In this document: piece after piece, positions 36,718 through 46,204 of the stretch
How the letters are laid out: every line of letters starts with the position of its first letter
How positions within the stretch are numbered: the stretch's first letter is position 1
Assembly (NCBI RefSeq): GCF_026107645.2
Contig: NZ_JAPCHV010000020.1
Coordinates: 24,998-88,997 of the forward strand
Direction of reading: 5' to 3'
DNA: 64,000 bases
Origin: Flavobacterium sp. MFBS3-15
GTDB taxonomy: Bacteria > Bacteroidota > Bacteroidia > Flavobacteriales > Flavobacteriaceae
Program-made: the position numbers and the translations under genes
The notes under the pieces: generated by a model
What the model was told of the DNA's origin: nothing
The model's input: only the letters and a program-made list of their open reading frames with translations
The model's database searches: none

Positions 36718-38373
36718 TTATTTTTTGATGACCCTTTTGGTCAGCGATATGTCACCATCGGAAACTTTTACAAAGTACACGCCTCCCGACAGCCCGCTAA
36801 AATCAATCTCCCGGCCTGCGGCACTAACATCCACAGCATTGACCAATTGCCCAAGCGAGTTATACACTTCGGCTTTCACGCTGCCGGCAAAGCCTTCTGC
36901 ATTCACGGTAAGCCTGTCCTGCACCGGATTCGGGTAAACCGAAAAAGAAGCCTTTTCATGGGTTGGTGCCCCCAGCATGTTGGCTATTTCGGCAATGGCG
37001 GCTTCCATATTAGGCAGGGGCCCGATATGTGTACCCTGTGATGCAGCACCTTGCGGCGTTCCCGTTGCAATCAAAAGCTCCCTCATTTCCTGGCAGGTAA
37101 GGTATTCGCCGGTAAGGCCGTGATAGTATGACAGCAATACCGCTACGCATGAAGCTACAATAGGGGTAGCCGAACTGGTACCGGAAAAATTGGTATAGCC
37201 CTGGTTGAAGTCGCCGCCTATCTGAACTGCATTTCCATAGCCGGTCGTATAAACACCCTGTCCCCACCCATGTACATTTACCCTTGAGCCGTAAGTACTG
37301 AAATCAAGGCGGTTGTGCTGCGAATTATTAGCCCCGGCACCCACTATGATCGCCCCGCTGTCTCCCCTGTCCATATACGATTGGTAAGCAGGGTCGTCAA
37401 GGTCTTCCGCACCGTTGCCGGCAGCGGCGACTACAATTATTCCGGCATTGGTTGCTGCCTTGGTAAGGTCCCAGATTATATTATCATATTCTGCAGGGCA
37501 GTAGTCGCCGAGCGCCCCGGTCATTTGCAGTTCATAAACGATGATATCGCCCTCATCAGAATTATTGACTGCCCCAATGACCGCCTGCAGCCTGTTATAG
37601 CCCGAAACCGGATATTCGGTATGCAGCACCATCTGGTTCATTCCGTGTGCCATTCCCGAAACGCCGTAGGTTCCCTTATCGGCAAACATCACCCCAAAAA
37701 CAGCGGTGCCGTGCTCTGCAAAATCAACAGTAACCTCTGAAGATATGGCAACCGCGTGGCTGACATTTTTCTCATTCAGGTCTTCGTGATCGAGATTGAC
37801 ACCATACTCCACATCCCTCACATTAATGCCCTGCCCGTTAAGCCCCATAGCCCATGCATCGGTCATATGCACGCCGTAGTCGGTAAGGTAAAGCTGCTGG
37901 TTTTCATACGATGGCGTTATGGGAGCAATGTCATAAGGAGGCTTCACCGGCTCGGCCGACATAAGGCTGCAATACTCGACCCCATTCATTTTTTCAAGTT
38001 TCCTTCCAAGTTCCATTAACCTTTCGTTGGTAGGGTTGGCAATCGAAAGCTCAAAAATATTGTCCAGCTTTGTCACCGATTCACCGCTGCCTGTATTTTT
38101 TATGGCAAGGGATTCCAGGCGCTCCATAGCCGCCCCGGAAAACGTAATGGCTTTAGTTGAAGATATTGAATATTCATCGACAAGTTTTTCAAAACCCGGC
38201 ACCACAGCGGCAATGGCATTGTTGTAGCTGTCACCGTTCGCGGGAGCCATAATTGAAACATACAGCCTGTGGAGACTGCTTCCCTTTTCGAGTGTCAGAT
38301 TGCTTTTCCTGTTTTGTGCAAAAGCCCCTGCAAACGTCAGGGCAAATATGAGTAAGGTAATTTTCAGTTTCAT
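36718..38373 (-). CDS. Secreted S8 (subtilisin-like) serine protease with T9SS type A tail
   Basis: A 551-residue protein. A signal peptide ([14 protein letters not shown]) precedes an approximately 150-residue N-terminal region and an S8 domain carrying the triad: Asp in [17 protein letters not shown], His in [16 protein letters not shown], and Ser in [13 protein letters not shown]. The last ~80 residues are the type A sorting domain ([34 protein letters not shown], ending LTKRVIKK). It is therefore probably exported by the type IX system as an extracellular protease. It is a single-gene unit. Confidence 0.93.
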   Translation of the reverse strand: MKLKITLLIFALTFAGAFAQNRKSNLTLEKGSSLHRLYVSIMAPANGDSYNNAIAAVVPGFEKLVDEYSISSTKAITFSGAAMERLESLAIKNTGSGESVTKLDNIFELSIANPTNERLMELGRKLEKMNGVEYCSLMSAEPVKPPYDIAPITPSYENQQLYLTDYGVHMTDAWAMGLNGQGINVRDVEYGVNLDHEDLNEKNVSHAVAISSEVTVDFAEHGTAVFGVMFADKGTYGVSGMAHGMNQMVLHTEYPVSGYNRLQAVIGAVNNSDEGDIIVYELQMTGALGDYCPAEYDNIIWDLTKAATNAGIIVVAAAGNGAEDLDDPAYQSYMDRGDSGAIIVGAGANNSQHNRLDFSTYGSRVNVHGWGQGVYTTGYGNAVQIGGDFNQGYTNFSGTSSATPIVASCVAVLLSYYHGLTGEYLTCQEMRELLIATGTPQGAASQGTHIGPLPNMEAAIAEIANMLGAPTHEKASFSVYPNPVQDRLTVNAEGFAGSVKAEVYNSLGQLVNAVDVSAAGREIDFSGLSGGVYFVKVSDGDISLTKRVIKK

Positions 38374-38430
38374 TGGCTGCGTCTAATAGTTAACATTATA
38401 TCAAACAAAGATACACGAATAGAGGTATGG

Positions 38431-38459
38431 TTGCGCTTCATTAAAATATTTTACTTTTG
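38431..38459 (+). promoter_or_regulatory. Promoter placed almost directly on the rluF-like start
   Basis: TTG (38431-38433), 18 bases, TACTTTTG (38452-38459). Only four bases separate the -7 box from the ATG at 38464, so the transcript is likely leaderless or nearly so. Confidence 0.6.
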
Positions 38460-38463
38460 CAGT

Positions 38464-39339
38464 ATGGAAGAAGAATTGAAGCGGCTCAACAAATTCATAT
38501 CGGAAACCGGCTACTGCTCCCGCAGGGAAGCCGACAAGCTCATTGAGGAAGGGCGGGTGACCATCAATGGCATTGTGCCTGAAATGGGGACTAAAGTAAG
38601 CGCTGACGACGAGGTGCGCGTAGACGGCAAACTGGTGCGCGAAAAGACCGGAAAGCACGTTTACCTTGCCTTCAACAAGCCCACAGGCATTGAGTGCACC
38701 ACCAACCAGGAGGTGCGCAACAACATTGTAGACTACATCAATTACCCTAAACGAATTTTTCCTATCGGCAGGCTTGATAAGGCCAGTGAGGGGCTGATTT
38801 TCATGACGGACGACGGCGATATCGTAAACAAGATTCTCCGCGCCCGCAACAACCACGAAAAAGAATATGTGGTAACCGTAGACAAGCCGATTACCGACCG
38901 CTTCATACAGCGCATGGGCAACGGCATCCCTATACTTGATACCGTGACCCGCAAATGCCGGGTGGAGCAGATCAGCAAGTACATCTTCCGCATTGTGCTT
39001 ACACAGGGCCTCAACCGCCAGATACGCCGCATGTGCGAATACCTGGGCTACGAGGTTACGGCGCTCAAGCGCATCCGCATCATCAACATATCGCTGGATG
39101 TGCCCGTAGGCCGTTACCGCGAACTCACCCCGGCCGAAATAAATGACCTCAACAAGCTCATCGAGCCATCAAGCAAAACAGAAGAGGCGAGCTTACCTAA
39201 AAACACCCTATCCCAAAAATCGCAAGACAGCACCGGAAAGCCAAAGGACACGAGGAACAATCCGAGGAATTTTGGGCAAAAGCCGAATGACAGGCCGGGC
39301 AACAGCCAAAGCAGGAGGCCCCGCCGCGAAGGCAGGTAA
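38464..39339 (+). CDS. rluF: 23S rRNA pseudouridine synthase, RluF-like
   Basis: A 291-residue protein with an N-terminal S4 RNA-binding domain ([20 protein letters not shown]) and an RsuA/RluF-type catalytic domain. The catalytic Asp lies in [20 protein letters not shown], with [18 protein letters not shown] and ALKRIRI further on. RluF modifies 23S rRNA position 2604 in E. coli. A C-terminal basic, Ser/Asn/Pro-rich tail of about 60 residues (to RRPRREGR) is probably disordered. The true start is the ATG at 38464; the in-frame TTG at 38431 is the promoter -33 element. Confidence 0.93.
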   Translation: MEEELKRLNKFISETGYCSRREADKLIEEGRVTINGIVPEMGTKVSADDEVRVDGKLVREKTGKHVYLAFNKPTGIECTTNQEVRNNIVDYINYPKRIFPIGRLDKASEGLIFMTDDGDIVNKILRARNNHEKEYVVTVDKPITDRFIQRMGNGIPILDTVTRKCRVEQISKYIFRIVLTQGLNRQIRRMCEYLGYEVTALKRIRIINISLDVPVGRYRELTPAEINDLNKLIEPSSKTEEASLPKNTLSQKSQDSTGKPKDTRNNPRNFGQKPNDRPGNSQSRRPRREGR

Positions 39340-40323
39340 TTACTTACCCAGCTTCACCCGGCACAGGTAGTGGTTGGCGGTAATGTACAGGTAGCCATCG
39401 GCACCAAAGTTGCAATTGGCCGTGGGTACCCCGGTTTCGATCTTTCCCAATAATTTGCCTTTCGGCGAAATCACCACGATGCCATTGGCCGCCGCAGCAT
39501 AGAGGTTCCCCGCAGCGTCGGTTTTAATGCCGTCGGCGGCGCCTTTGCTAACTTCCTTATGTTCCCTGAAATCGAAAAAGATACGGCCTTTTCCGGCCAC
39601 GCCATGCTTATCCAGTTCGTAGGCCATGATATACGGATTTTTGCCGCTGCTGTGGCTCACATACAAAAGTGTTTCATCCGGCGACAGCGCCACACCGTTC
39701 GGGCGCTCCGGATTGCCCAGTATTTGGGTTACCTTGCCGTTAGCATCGACACTGTATACGCCTTCTGCGTCAATTTCCCTGTTAGCGGTATCGTTCTCCC
39801 TGCCCGGCAGGCCGTATATCGGGTCGGAAAAATAATAGGTGCCGTTGCTGTGGCGGCAGATGTCGTTGGGCGAATTGAAGCGCCTGCCCTGCCAGTTATC
39901 GGCTATGGTCACCTTGCCCCCGCCCGCAAGCCTCATTTTGGAAATGCGCCGGTCGCCATGCTCACAGGCCACCAGCTCGCCCTGCGGATTGACAAGAAGC
40001 CCGTTGGAGCCCGGCTCATCGCTGTATGCCCCCAGGCCGGTATATCCCGATGGCTTCAGGAAGACCTGCAATCCTCCTTTTTCATCCCACCTGAAAATGG
40101 TATTTTGAGGCGCGTCGGAGAATAAAAGATAGCCGCCGTCTTTTACCCAAACCGGGCCTTCTGCCCATTTGATGCCGGTTGCCAGCACTTCTATTCTGGC
40201 ACCTGACGAAACGATCGCAGCGAATGAAGTGTCGTCGTAGCTTATAATTTTACCAAGCGTTGGGTAGCTTTGCTGTGCATTCATAACTATGGGTAGTAAA
40301 AGGATCAGTAAAAATCTTGACAT
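39340..40323 (-). CDS. SMP-30/gluconolactonase family protein, secreted
   Basis: A 327-residue protein with a short signal peptide (FLLILLLPIVMNAQQ). The six-bladed propeller family is recognisable from the first metal-ligand region (KWAEGPVWVKDGGYLLFSD), NSPNDICRHSNGTYYFSDP, and ERPNGVALSPDETLLYVSH with the catalytic/metal Asn and Asp positions, and DGIKTDAAGNLYAA. Such enzymes hydrolyse sugar lactones in the periplasm with a divalent metal, but the specific substrate is unknown. Its stop lies directly against the rluF stop on the other strand. Confidence 0.9.
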   Translation of the reverse strand: MSRFLLILLLPIVMNAQQSYPTLGKIISYDDTSFAAIVSSGARIEVLATGIKWAEGPVWVKDGGYLLFSDAPQNTIFRWDEKGGLQVFLKPSGYTGLGAYSDEPGSNGLLVNPQGELVACEHGDRRISKMRLAGGGKVTIADNWQGRRFNSPNDICRHSNGTYYFSDPIYGLPGRENDTANREIDAEGVYSVDANGKVTQILGNPERPNGVALSPDETLLYVSHSSGKNPYIMAYELDKHGVAGKGRIFFDFREHKEVSKGAADGIKTDAAGNLYAAAANGIVVISPKGKLLGKIETGVPTANCNFGADGYLYITANHYLCRVKLGK

Positions 40324-40366
40324 CGGAAAACCTGTTTAGGACTGCAATTTACCTTTTTTAGGGTAA

Positions 40367-40399
40367 TTGACGGAGCAAGTTACATTTTGCTTAACTTTG
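40367..40399 (+). promoter_or_regulatory. Promoter of the AraC-type regulator
   Basis: TTG (40367-40369), 22 bases, TAACTTTG (40392-40399). This fits the Bacteroidota consensus and leaves about 20 bases to the ATG at 40424. The in-frame TTG at 40367 is the -33 element and not a codon. Confidence 0.65.
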
Positions 40400-40423
40400 C
40401 TTGAATTTCGTAATCACCGTGCC

Positions 40424-41320
40424 ATGAAACATGAATCGCTTGAAGACTTTTACCAGATAAAAAACCTGCCGGCACCCGAAGGGCTGCATAATGGCGTAGG
40501 GCATTTCAATGTGTTTCGCATCGAGGATTGCATGATGCCGGGCAAGGACATACAGTATGCCCGCAGGGACTATTACAAAGTCAGCCTGATCCACGGCAAT
40601 AACCGCTACCACTATGCCGACAAGAGTATCGAGATCGATGGCACTACACTGATTTTCTTTAACCCGCAGGTGCCGTATACCTGGGAATCGATAAGCGGTG
40701 AGGTTACCGGCTATTTCTGCATATTCACCTCCTCATTCTTCAGCGAGGGCGTGCGCAACAACCTGAGTGAACTGCCGATGTTTGTGCCCGGAGCCAAGCC
40801 TTCTTATATATTGACAAAAGAACAGGTAGCCAATGTTACCGGCATATTTGAAAAGATGCTGGACGAGATTGGTACCGATTATGCCTTTAAATATGACCTG
40901 CTGCGCAGCTACCTCAACGAGGTACTGCACGTAGCGCTAAAGACCGAACCTGCCGAAAACCTGTATGACCATCCTAATGCCAACTCACGCATTACCGCGG
41001 TTTTCAACGAGTTGCTGGAAAGGCAGTTTCCCATCGAAACGCCCGTACAGCGCTTTGCCATGCGGTCAGCAAGCGACTTTGCCAACAACCTGGCCGTACA
41101 CGTAAACCACCTGAACCGCGCCGTGAAGTCGACCACCGGGAAAACAACCACCCAACTCATCACCGAAAGGGTGCTGGCCGAAGCCAAAGCCCTCCTGAAA
41201 CATACCGACTGGAATATTTCGGAGATAAGCAACAGCCTTGGGTTTGAAGAGGCGGCACATTTCAACAACTTTTTCAGGAAGCAGACCGCCACAACCCCAT
41301 CAAATTACAGGAATGTTTGA
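40424..41320 (+). CDS. AraC-family transcriptional regulator
   Basis: A 298-residue regulator. The N-terminal part is a cupin-like effector domain (YYKVSLIHGNNRYHYADKSIE, TTLIFFNPQVPYTWES). The C-terminal HTH pair is clear: FANNLAVHVNHLNRAVKSTTG, TTQLITERVLAEAKALLKHT, and SEISNSLGFEEAAHFNNFFRKQTATTPSNYR. It is followed on the same strand by two SDR genes that it may control. Regulators with this architecture often govern adjacent oxidoreductase genes, but no binding site was identified. Confidence 0.93.
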   Translation: MKHESLEDFYQIKNLPAPEGLHNGVGHFNVFRIEDCMMPGKDIQYARRDYYKVSLIHGNNRYHYADKSIEIDGTTLIFFNPQVPYTWESISGEVTGYFCIFTSSFFSEGVRNNLSELPMFVPGAKPSYILTKEQVANVTGIFEKMLDEIGTDYAFKYDLLRSYLNEVLHVALKTEPAENLYDHPNANSRITAVFNELLERQFPIETPVQRFAMRSASDFANNLAVHVNHLNRAVKSTTGKTTTQLITERVLAEAKALLKHTDWNISEISNSLGFEEAAHFNNFFRKQTATTPSNYRNV

Positions 41321-41400
41321 TTTTTGCAATTAAGCGTTTGCTCAGGGCAATAATCCGCCCGTAGCCCTGCCCTACCTTTGCCATAAATAAAATAACATTT

Positions 41401-42243
41401 ATGGAAAGTAAGCAAAACAAAAAAACATGGTTCGTTACCGGGGCCTCCAAAGGACTTGGGCTGGCGCTGGTAAAGCAGCTACTGGAGCTTGGGCAGAACG
41501 TAGCGGCAACATCCAGGAATCCTGAGGCGCTGACGGCTGCCGTTGGCAATGCCCATGAAAACCTTCTGGCTTTGCATGCCGACCTGGCCGATGACACCTC
41601 TGTAAAACAGGCCATCACCTCAGCCATCGGGAAATTCGGCTCCCTTGATGTAGCCGTAAACAATGCCGGCTATGGCATAGGCGGCAGCCTGGAAGAACTC
41701 TCTGACGAAGAGTTGAGGCAAAGTTTCGACATCAATGTATTCGGCACCATCAACGTAATCCGCAACGTCCTGCCCCACATGAGGGAACAAAAAAGCGGGC
41801 ACATCATCAACATCTCCTCGATTGCAGGGTTTGCCGCCACTACAGGATGGGCAGCCTATGCCGCTACAAAATTTGCAGTGACCGGCCTTACCGAAGTGCT
41901 TGCCGAAGACGTACGTGAATTTGGCATTACTGCAACGGTAGTACTGCCGGGCGGATTCCGCACCAGCTTCCTGGATAAAGATTCTATTGTCATCGCCGAA
42001 AAGCGCATTGATGACTACACAGCCATGCGCGAAGCACAGCAAAGGCTGCTGCAGCTTGACGGCAAGCAGGGCGGCGACCCGGAAAAGGCCGCGACGCTGA
42101 TGATCCGGACTGCCTTTGAAGAACACCCGCCTTTGCGACTCATCCTCGGCAGCGATGCCTACAAGCGTGCGACCACCAAAGTGGAAACACTGGCAAAAGA
42201 GCTGGAAGCAGGTAAGGAAACAACAATTTCAACAGACTTTTAA
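41401..42243 (+). CDS. SDR-family oxidoreductase, first of a tandem pair
   Basis: A 280-residue classical short-chain dehydrogenase. The cofactor motif is FVTGASKGLGLAL (TGxxxGxG), the structural NNAG is present, catalytic Ser is in IINISSIAG, and the YxxxK is YAATK. The basic/polar residues after the second strand (SRNPEA) favour NADP. Its closest visible relative is the next gene. A TACCTTTG -7-like box (41373-41380) lies 20 bases upstream, and the AraC regulator gene precedes it. Confidence 0.93.
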   Translation: MESKQNKKTWFVTGASKGLGLALVKQLLELGQNVAATSRNPEALTAAVGNAHENLLALHADLADDTSVKQAITSAIGKFGSLDVAVNNAGYGIGGSLEELSDEELRQSFDINVFGTINVIRNVLPHMREQKSGHIINISSIAGFAATTGWAAYAATKFAVTGLTEVLAEDVREFGITATVVLPGGFRTSFLDKDSIVIAEKRIDDYTAMREAQQRLLQLDGKQGGDPEKAATLMIRTAFEEHPPLRLILGSDAYKRATTKVETLAKELEAGKETTISTDF

Positions 42244-42249
42244 AAATTT

Positions 42250-42398
42250 CATTTACCACATAGAAGCATAGGTTTTATAGTTCTTTATAAATAAAATGGA
42301 AATAGTGAGCCATAGTGAAGCGAAGCTTCCTGCTCTGTGCTGCTATATTGAGCTTTAATAATCGACATTTAAGGCCTATGTATCTATGTGGTTAAATG
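42250..42398. repeat. Dispersed palindromic element, copy 1
   Basis: The outer inverted arms are CATTTACCACATAG... and ...CTATGTGGTTAAATG. The interior holds a 48-base segment (42314-42361) containing AGCGAAGCTTC that recurs in reverse complement in copy 2 with two mismatches. The element ends 41 bases before the second SDR start. Confidence 0.8.
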
Positions 42399-42439
42399 TT
42401 TTCTCACATTTAAAACAAATCTTTAATTACAACAACATC

Positions 42440-43276
42440 ATGAGTACAAAAACATGGTTTATTACCGGGGCCTCAAAAGGCTTCGGACTGGAATTCGTAC
42501 AACAACTTTTGGCGAAAGGCCACAACGTAGCGGCTACCTCGCGCAAACTATCCGACCTGGAGAAAGCGGCAGGCAGTCATGAGAATTTCCTCCCGTTGGA
42601 AATGGACATCACCAATGAAGAAAGTGTTGCTAAGGCCATTAATGCCACCCTTGCAAAATTCGGAAGCCTTGACACGGTGGTGAACAATGCCGGCTACGGG
42701 CTGATCGGCGCGGTGGAAGAACTTAGCGACGCTGAGGCAAGGAAGAACTTTGAGGTGAATGTATTCGGTTCGCTGAACGTGATCCGCCAGGCCATGCCGC
42801 ATTTGCGCGCACAAAAAAGCGGCCACATCATCAACATCTCGTCTATTGGCGGTTATGTAGGCGCTTTCCCCGGATTTGGGATTTACTGCGCTACCAAGTT
42901 TGCCGTAAACGGGTTTACCGAGGCGCTGGCCGTGGAGGCAAAACCATTCGGTATCGACGTAACGGTGGTAATGCCGGGGTATTTTAGGACCAACTTCCTG
43001 GAGTCAGATTCCATTGTGGTGCCGCAAAACCAGATCGACTCCTACCAGTCGACGCGCGATTCACAAAGGATACACCAACAGGAGATCAACGGCAACCAGC
43101 CGGGCGACCCGGTAAAAGGCGTGGCTGCCATCATTGAAGCCTCCGAAGCACAAAACCCGCCGCTATACCTGTTCCTGGGCAGCGACTCGGTAGCGATGGG
43201 TGAAGCGAAAAGCGACACCATCAAACAGGAGATCGGGGCATGGAGGGAATTGAGTACTGGTACGGATTTTAATTAA
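42440..43276 (+). CDS. SDR-family oxidoreductase, second of a tandem pair
   Basis: A 278-residue paralog of the preceding gene along its whole length: FITGASKGFGLEF, VVNNAGYG, IINISSIGG, YCATK. The start is the ATG at 42440 (MSTKTWF); 18 in-frame upstream codons lie within the repeat element and are not conserved with the paralog. It lies between two palindromic elements, so it could have been moved or duplicated as a unit. The substrate is unknown. Confidence 0.92.
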   Translation: MSTKTWFITGASKGFGLEFVQQLLAKGHNVAATSRKLSDLEKAAGSHENFLPLEMDITNEESVAKAINATLAKFGSLDTVVNNAGYGLIGAVEELSDAEARKNFEVNVFGSLNVIRQAMPHLRAQKSGHIINISSIGGYVGAFPGFGIYCATKFAVNGFTEALAVEAKPFGIDVTVVMPGYFRTNFLESDSIVVPQNQIDSYQSTRDSQRIHQQEINGNQPGDPVKGVAAIIEASEAQNPPLYLFLGSDSVAMGEAKSDTIKQEIGAWRELSTGTDFN

Positions 43277-43290
43277 TACCTTACACTCAA

Positions 43291-43469
43291 TTTTACCACT
43301 AACTTGTCCCGCTATAGCGGAGGTACATAGGACTTTGATGGCGGTTATTAAAGTTCAATATAGCAGCACAGAGCATGAAGCTTCGCTTCACTATGCGGGT
43401 CTATACCTACTTCTACCATCATACACCTATGTCCCTCCCGCTATAGCGGGACAAGTTATGTGATTAAAA
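43291..43469. repeat. Dispersed palindromic element, copy 2 (with CCCGCTATAGCGGG arms)
   Basis: The outer arms TTTTACCAC and GTGATTAAAA enclose longer inverted arms (TAACTTGTCCCGCTATAGCGG near 43300 and its complement near 43435-43457). The core (43345-43392) is the reverse complement of 42314-42361 with 46 of 48 bases identical. Confidence 0.8.
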
Positions 43470-43497
43470 ATATTGCCGTTGGCAAACTCATTGCAAC

Positions 43498-43537
43498 AAA
43501 AATCCCGGTTCAGCTTTTTGAACCAGGATTTTTTTAT
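43498..43537 (-). terminator. Terminator of the aspartyl-protease gene
   Basis: AAATCC-GGTTCA / TGAACC-GGATTT forms the stem, with T-rich sequence on both sides. It overlaps the protease stop codon region on the minus strand. Confidence 0.8.
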
Positions 43538-44778
43538 GGGTTAAACAAATCCGTTTTCTCCAACACAAACTGCTTTTCTTCCCCATTCTCACCCTGTACC
43601 ACCATTGGTACTTTTATGTCAGCATCCGCATTTCGCAGCAAATCAACAATAGCGCACCATTGCTCCTGCTGCATATTTTTGGAAGGTATGCCGTTTATCG
43701 AAATGATGGCATCGCCGGGTTCTACCCCATTTCGTGCTGCCACGCTGTTTTCCCATACCATGCCTACGTGCAGGGCATCCCCGATATAAAGTGGCGATAT
43801 GCCGAGGGTTTTAAAATATTTGTCCTCTTTTATATCCTTTGCGCCCAGGTAGAGTTTCTTTTTATGCCAGTCCAGTATAACGGTACCGTACTTTTCAAAC
43901 AGCTCATTGCCTATAAGGTACGAATCTCCTGCGGCAACACTTACAAACTGGTTCTTCAGCAGGTGGCCGCCCAAGCCTATGGTATCAAGGATGGCTGCAT
44001 ATTCGTAGTCTATTTTGCTGTCAAACAACGTCATGGAACTTTTGCCCCTGCCCCGAACCATCTTTATATCCTTGCTTTTCCGGGTGTCAAAGAAAAGGCT
44101 GTCGCGTATTTTGAACCCGCCGTTATAGCCGGTATCCATGGTGGAGTGAAAACTGTACCTGCCGATGACCTGCTCTATCAGGGGGCTGCCGGAAAAATTT
44201 TCGGTAAACCCGATCTCGGTTACTTCACCCTCCGGCCTGATCCTTTTATCGGAAAATGTTATTGTCTTCGCTTTGTAGTCGATCTTCCAATGGCAGGTGC
44301 GCATGATGTTGGTACCAAATATCCCATCGAGCTTCATGCAGAACAGCTTCTCAAACTTTTTCATGTCAATCGCCGTCCCTACAACATCTTTAAATACTAC
44401 CGGCCCCAGCTGCAAGTCCCCAATACCGTAAAACCTCATCACTTCCACCTGCCCGGAACCGTCGGCCATGTTGTTGCTGAAAATGGTGTTCATGCCCAGC
44501 TCATCCTTCAGGTCAGACGACACAATGGTAGCCGCGCCCGTATCGAACATAAAACTGTAGGTTTTGCCCTTAATGACCACCGGCACGATGATCTGCCCCA
44601 GGTGGTAGTCAAACGGCAGGGTATGCGTAAAGTCCTTTTGGACGGGACGGGCCGCGAAGAGGTATTTGTCCCGGTTTTTAAACGACTCCTTCCGGGCCTG
44701 CTTTTCGGCTTTGGTCTGCGAAATTCCGGTGGCGGGCAAAAACAATAAAATAGCGAGCAGGGTAAAAAATGTATTCAT
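43534..44778 (-). CDS. Aspartyl protease (retropepsin-like) with C-terminal PDZ domain
   Basis: A 414-residue protein with a signal peptide (LLAILLFLPATGISQ). Two aspartyl half-sites are visible: FMFDTGAATIVSS (about residue 77) and STMDTGYNGGF (about 212), each with the D-T-G triad. A PDZ domain occupies the C-terminal ~90 residues (VWENSVAARNGVEPGDAIISINGI). The layout matches secreted Bacteroidota retropepsin-like proteases of unknown substrate, likely periplasmic. It is a single-gene unit flanked by terminators. Confidence 0.9.
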   Translation of the reverse strand: MNTFFTLLAILLFLPATGISQTKAEKQARKESFKNRDKYLFAARPVQKDFTHTLPFDYHLGQIIVPVVIKGKTYSFMFDTGAATIVSSDLKDELGMNTIFSNNMADGSGQVEVMRFYGIGDLQLGPVVFKDVVGTAIDMKKFEKLFCMKLDGIFGTNIMRTCHWKIDYKAKTITFSDKRIRPEGEVTEIGFTENFSGSPLIEQVIGRYSFHSTMDTGYNGGFKIRDSLFFDTRKSKDIKMVRGRGKSSMTLFDSKIDYEYAAILDTIGLGGHLLKNQFVSVAAGDSYLIGNELFEKYGTVILDWHKKKLYLGAKDIKEDKYFKTLGISPLYIGDALHVGMVWENSVAARNGVEPGDAIISINGIPSKNMQQEQWCAIVDLLRNADADIKVPMVVQGENGEEKQFVLEKTDLFNP

Positions 44779-44877
44779 TGATTGGGGTTTATTTTGTGAA
44801 TATAGCCAAAATAAATTTTAACAAAAATCAGGCCAGTCACCTCGATTTTGCTTTTGTTAATTTGTGCACCGAATTTT

Positions 44878-44920
44878 AAAAAACAAGCCCAAAGAGTAAG
44901 CAACTCTTCGGGCTTTTATC
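44878..44920 (-). terminator. Terminator downstream of folD
   Basis: AAGCCC-AAAGAGT / ACTCTT-GGGCTT forms the stem, with a T run on the minus strand. It is about 140 bases beyond the folD stop; the intervening sequence holds no recognised gene. Confidence 0.7.
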
Positions 44921-45060
44921 ATTTTTTGGTTCAAATCGGGAAGTGAGGACTTTTTATCCTCCGCGGTATACCCCAAAATCATCCTGTAGATGCTCAAAAA
45001 TACCACGCGCGGGGACTTAAAATCACCTGTTTATCCCCTAAAAACCCCTATTTTGTGCAT

Positions 45061-45945
45061 TTATTTTCGCAATCTCCTCTGCTCCCTTGCCAGCAAAGTA
45101 TTTTTCAGGAGCATAGCAATGGTCATCGGGCCCACCCCACCCGGCACAGGCGTGATGAACGATGCCTTTTTGCTAACATTCTCAAAATCAACATCGCCGG
45201 TTATGCGATAGCCTTTTTCATTGGTTTCGTCCGGAACGCGGGTAATGCCCACATCAACGATAACTACGTCATCCTTAACCATTTCGGCTTTCAGGTAGTT
45301 GGGAACACCCAATGCGGTGATGATGATATCGGCCTGGGTGGTGATCTGGTTGATATTCTTGGTATGGCTGTGGGTAAGGGTTACCGTACTGTTGCCCGGG
45401 AAGCCCTTGCGCCCCATAAGGATGCTCATGGGCCTGCCCACGATATGGCTGCGGCCAATAACCACAGTGTGTTTACCTGCGGTATCTACGTTATAGCGTT
45501 CCAAAAGCTCCAGTATACCGAAGGGCGTGGCCGGGATGAAGGTACTCATGTCCAGCGCCATCTTGCCAAAGTTCTCAGGGTGGAAGCCATCCACGTCCTT
45601 GCTTGGGTCTATGGCCATTAGCACTTTCTGGTCGTCGATCTGCTTGGGAAGCGGAAGCTGAACAATGAACCCGTCGATGTTGTCGTCCTGGTTGAGTTCC
45701 TCTATCTTCTTCAGCAATTCCAGCTCTGAAATGGTGCTCGGCAATTTGATGAGTGTCGATTCGAAGCCTACGCGCTCGCAGGCTTTCACCTTGCTGCCTA
45801 CATAGGTAAGGCTGGCGCCGTCGTTACCCACAATTACCGCTGCAAGGTGTGGCACTTTTTCACCGCGCTCCTTCATTTTGCTGACAACTTCAGCAATTTC
45901 GTTCTTAATGTCGTCCGATGTCTTTTTTCCGTCGAGTATCTGCAT
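45061..45945 (-). CDS. folD: Bifunctional methylenetetrahydrofolate dehydrogenase/cyclohydrolase
   Basis: A 294-residue cytosolic enzyme that interconverts 5,10-methylene- and 10-formyl-tetrahydrofolate with NADP. Motifs: TYVGSKVKACERVGF with the catalytic Lys, GFIVQLPLPKQID, the nucleotide site VVIGRSHIVGRPM, and the signature TPVPGGVGPMTIAML near the C-terminus. The start is the ATG at 45945 (MQILDG); a 14-residue upstream extension is not family-like. A palindromic element separates it from ffh. Confidence 0.96.
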   Translation of the reverse strand: MQILDGKKTSDDIKNEIAEVVSKMKERGEKVPHLAAVIVGNDGASLTYVGSKVKACERVGFESTLIKLPSTISELELLKKIEELNQDDNIDGFIVQLPLPKQIDDQKVLMAIDPSKDVDGFHPENFGKMALDMSTFIPATPFGILELLERYNVDTAGKHTVVIGRSHIVGRPMSILMGRKGFPGNSTVTLTHSHTKNINQITTQADIIITALGVPNYLKAEMVKDDVVIVDVGITRVPDETNEKGYRITGDVDFENVSKKASFITPVPGGVGPMTIAMLLKNTLLAREQRRLRK

Positions 45946-45995
45946 TGTGTTGTTTATGTTTAGAATAGATGTTTCGTTATTTACCATTTATTTTT

Positions 45996-46146
45996 TTACC
46001 ACATAGGCACATAGCATCAGCATAATGATTTATAGAAGCTCCGGTTAAGCCACACACAGTTTGAAGCTTCGCTTCAACTATGTGGTAATATGCCACCTTG
46101 TACTACCTGCCGCCACAACTATATAACCTATGTATCTATGTGGTTA
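45996..46146. repeat. Dispersed palindromic element, copy 3
   Basis: The arms TTACCACATAGGCACATAG and CTATGTATCTATGTGGTTAA face each other as inverted repeats. The interior contains GAAGCTTCGCTTCA (46063-46076), the same core as copies 1 and 2. It lies between folD and the ffh terminator. Confidence 0.8.
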
Positions 46147-46173
46147 AAAGAAGAATGTGGCTTATGATTAAAT

Positions 46174-46198
46174 AAAAAAAGACGCGTCGCCGCGTCTT
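46174..46198 (-). terminator. Terminator after ffh
   Basis: AAGACGCG-TCGC-CGCGTCTT lies just after the ffh stop, with a T run on the minus strand. Confidence 0.9.
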
Positions 46199-46204
46199 GT
46201 ATCC

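Noticed and set aside
40367..40423. Longer N-terminus for the AraC regulator from TTG 40367
   Set aside because: The TTG and the following bases form a good promoter (-33 and -7 elements), and the extra 19 residues do not resemble the family.
43660..44748. A 362-codon plus-strand ORF opposite the aspartyl protease
   Set aside because: It is fully antisense to a gene with clear DTG motifs, signal peptide and PDZ domain. Its translation is rich in His, Tyr and Arg without family features, as expected of a shadow frame.
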